A stretch of DNA of 7,357 bases from Bacteroidota bacterium (GTDB lineage: Bacteria; Bacteroidota; Bacteroidia; Chitinophagales; Chitinophagaceae): the NCBI GenBank assembly GCA_023415275.1, contig JAEZLJ010000145.1:1-7357 (forward strand), given 5' to 3'. The position numbers and the translations under genes are program-made. How positions within the stretch are numbered: the first letter of the stretch is position 1; each line of letters starts with the position of its first letter. This document shows, piece by piece, positions 5,876 to 7,357 of this stretch. The notes below the pieces were generated by a model. That model made no database searches and was not told where the DNA came from. It saw nothing but the letters and a program-made list of their open reading frames with translations.

Positions 5876-7357
5876 ATGAAAGTAATCGTTCAAGCAGGCT
5901 TAGTATTTTTCTTTATTCTGGCAGGTCTTTTTAGTCATTCACAAGATTCCATTCAACCTTTTCATTGGAAGATATCCAGTAAGCGGATCAGTTCCAACCA
6001 ATACGAATTGATTTTCTCTACTGAAGGAAATAAAAGTTGGGATCTATATGCTCCCAATCAGGTTTTAAGCGAGGTGCCCACAACTGAATTGCAATTGTCT
6101 GATTCGGCCATCCAAATGGCCGGAGCCTTTATTGACTCAGGTGCCTCCAACAAATCTCGCAGTGCGCTTTTTGATACAATCGTCAAAACTTATCCGGGCC
6201 CTACTTCCTGGAAGGAAACTATAACAATACCTGGCACTATACCAGGGCATTTGCAGGGAACTCTATTATTTACCTACGGTAAGGGTGAGGAGTTTTACCC
6301 CTCAACTGCATTTTCCTTTAATGTAGCCTTAGAAGGTGGTGTCAATGCAACAGCAAAAATTAAAGTAGCCTCTATTGACGTTAAAAACCCTGTAAATAAT
6401 TGTGGTGATGATGATACGGCTGACAAAAGCCTTTTTTCCATTTTTCTATTGGGTTTCCTTGGAGGCTTAATCGCCCTGATCACTCCATGTGTATTTCCTT
6501 TGATACCCTTAACGGTATCTTTCTTTACCAAGAAATCCGGCACCCGGCAAAAGGGTATTCAAAATGCGTTGTTATATGGCTTGAGTATATTCATCATTTA
6601 TGCATTGTTAAGTGTCCCTTTTCACCTGTTGAACAGTGTAAACCCTGAGATATTAAATAATATCTCCACGAATGTCTGGTTGAATCTTGCTTTTTTTATA
6701 GTCTTCATATTCTTTGCTCTTTCCTTTTTTGGTCTTTATGAAATTGGTTTGCCAAGTGGCTTTGCCAGTAAAATAGATTCCAAAGCAGGCATGAGTAATT
6801 TCTGGGGAATATTCTTTATGGCATTGACCCTGGCCATTGTTAGCTTCTCCTGTACAGGCCCTATACTGGGTTCATTGTTAGCAGGGGTGTTGACGAGTGA
6901 CAATGGAGCTATGCAATTGACCTTTGGTATGTCTGGATTCGGACTGGGCCTCGCACTGCCTTTTGCCCTTTTCGCCCTGTTCCCGAACTGGCTTCAATCA
7001 CTTCCCAAATCGGGGGGATGGCTGAATTCTGTAAAAGTGGTTCTCGGTTTCCTTGAACTCGGGTTGGCTATTAAATTCCTTTCCAATGCGGATCTGGTTA
7101 AGCAATGGCATCTATTAAAAAGAGAAGTATTTATTGCCTTATGGGTGATTATTGGTGTGGCCATAGTACTTTACCTGTTGGGAATTATCAGGTTTGGCCA
7201 TGATAGCAAGCCCCGGTTTTCTAAAGCAAGGATCTTTTTTATTGCCTTATTTTCCTTATTTACGCTTTATTTAATTCCGGGCATTACCAACACAAAGTGG
7301 GCAAGATTAACACTGATCAGTGGTTTCCCACCGCCATATGGATATAGTATTTATAGC
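5876..7357 (+). CDS. dsbD: DsbD/CcdA-type thiol:disulfide interchange protein (3' end outside window)
   Basis: DsbD carries electrons from cytoplasmic thioredoxin across the inner membrane to periplasmic disulfide-handling or cytochrome c maturation proteins. The visible 494 codons encode a signal peptide (1-23), an nDsbD-like domain (about 25-152), a short acidic linker with a lone Cys176, and the membrane part from about 186 on. The two membrane cysteines that define the transporter are present: C205 in ALITPCVFPLIPL and C326 in IVSFSCTGPILGSL. Hydrophobic segments continue to about residue 470, and the typical SGFPPP sequence (482-487) ends just before where the C-terminal thioredoxin domain (CxxC) should begin, outside the window. 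The N-domain lacks the usual Cys pair: Gly135 and Phe140 occupy the positions of C133 and C138 of the upstream protein. The ATG at 5876 follows GGAAG directly with no spacing, and the terminator hairpin ends just upstream. Confidence 0.94.
   Translation, partial: MKVIVQAGLVFFFILAGLFSHSQDSIQPFHWKISSKRISSNQYELIFSTEGNKSWDLYAPNQVLSEVPTTELQLSDSAIQMAGAFIDSGASNKSRSALFDTIVKTYPGPTSWKETITIPGTIPGHLQGTLLFTYGKGEEFYPSTAFSFNVALEGGVNATAKIKVASIDVKNPVNNCGDDDTADKSLFSIFLLGFLGGLIALITPCVFPLIPLTVSFFTKKSGTRQKGIQNALLYGLSIFIIYALLSVPFHLLNSVNPEILNNISTNVWLNLAFFIVFIFFALSFFGLYEIGLPSGFASKIDSKAGMSNFWGIFFMALTLAIVSFSCTGPILGSLLAGVLTSDNGAMQLTFGMSGFGLGLALPFALFALFPNWLQSLPKSGGWLNSVKVVLGFLELGLAIKFLSNADLVKQWHLLKREVFIALWVIIGVAIVLYLLGIIRFGHDSKPRFSKARIFFIALFSLFTLYLIPGITNTKWARLTLISGFPPPYGYSIYS

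Noticed and set aside
6295..6543. Minus-strand open frame of 82 codons
   Set aside because: It is antisense to the first membrane segment of dsbD, including Cys205.
1..7357. Mobile elements, CRISPR arrays, tRNA or rRNA genes, defence or biosynthetic systems
   Set aside because: No transposase, spaced direct repeats, cloverleaf-like sequence or rRNA-like stretch was seen, and all long frames are accounted for by the genes listed.

Overview
The window looks like chromosomal DNA of a member of the Bacteroidota, most likely a Chitinophagaceae-type bacterium. The reasons are a moderate-to-low G+C content, start regions that lack Shine-Dalgarno sequences, two perfect matches to the Bacteroidota -7 promoter element (TAnnTTTG) upstream of genes, and protein types typical of the phylum: a membrane protein resembling DUF6427 and a DsbD with a stand-alone DsbD N-domain partner. 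This placement is inferred from family knowledge, not from a search.

Layout. Positions 1-1791 (minus strand) hold the first 597 codons of a Kup potassium transporter, whose C-terminal end lies outside the window. A 248-bp divergent intergenic region (1792-2039) carries a good promoter candidate for kup and a weaker one for the gene on the other side. Everything after that is on the plus strand. A secreted protein of unknown function with a striking Tyr/Asn/Trp-rich segment (2040-3560) is followed 12 bp later by a polytopic membrane protein with a GTG start (3573-4556), and the two look like one operon. After a short gap with a perfect -7 element comes purQ (4605-5282), the glutaminase subunit of FGAM synthase. 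Next is a small secreted protein made only of a DsbD N-terminal-like domain (5354-5809). A strong intrinsic terminator follows (5829-5865), and then dsbD itself starts (5876) and runs off the right edge before its thioredoxin domain.

How the genes relate. Kup (K+ uptake) and PurQ (purine synthesis) are housekeeping genes with no evident link to their neighbours. The most interesting part is the right end. The stand-alone DsbD-N protein keeps the Cys pair (C133/C138) that carries electrons in this domain family. The equivalent domain fused to the DsbD membrane part has lost both cysteines (Gly135/Phe140 in the aligned positions), while the membrane-embedded pair (C205/C326) is intact. This suggests that the redox-active N-domain has moved to a separate protein encoded just upstream. 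No mobile elements, CRISPR arrays, tRNAs, rRNAs or defence genes were seen.
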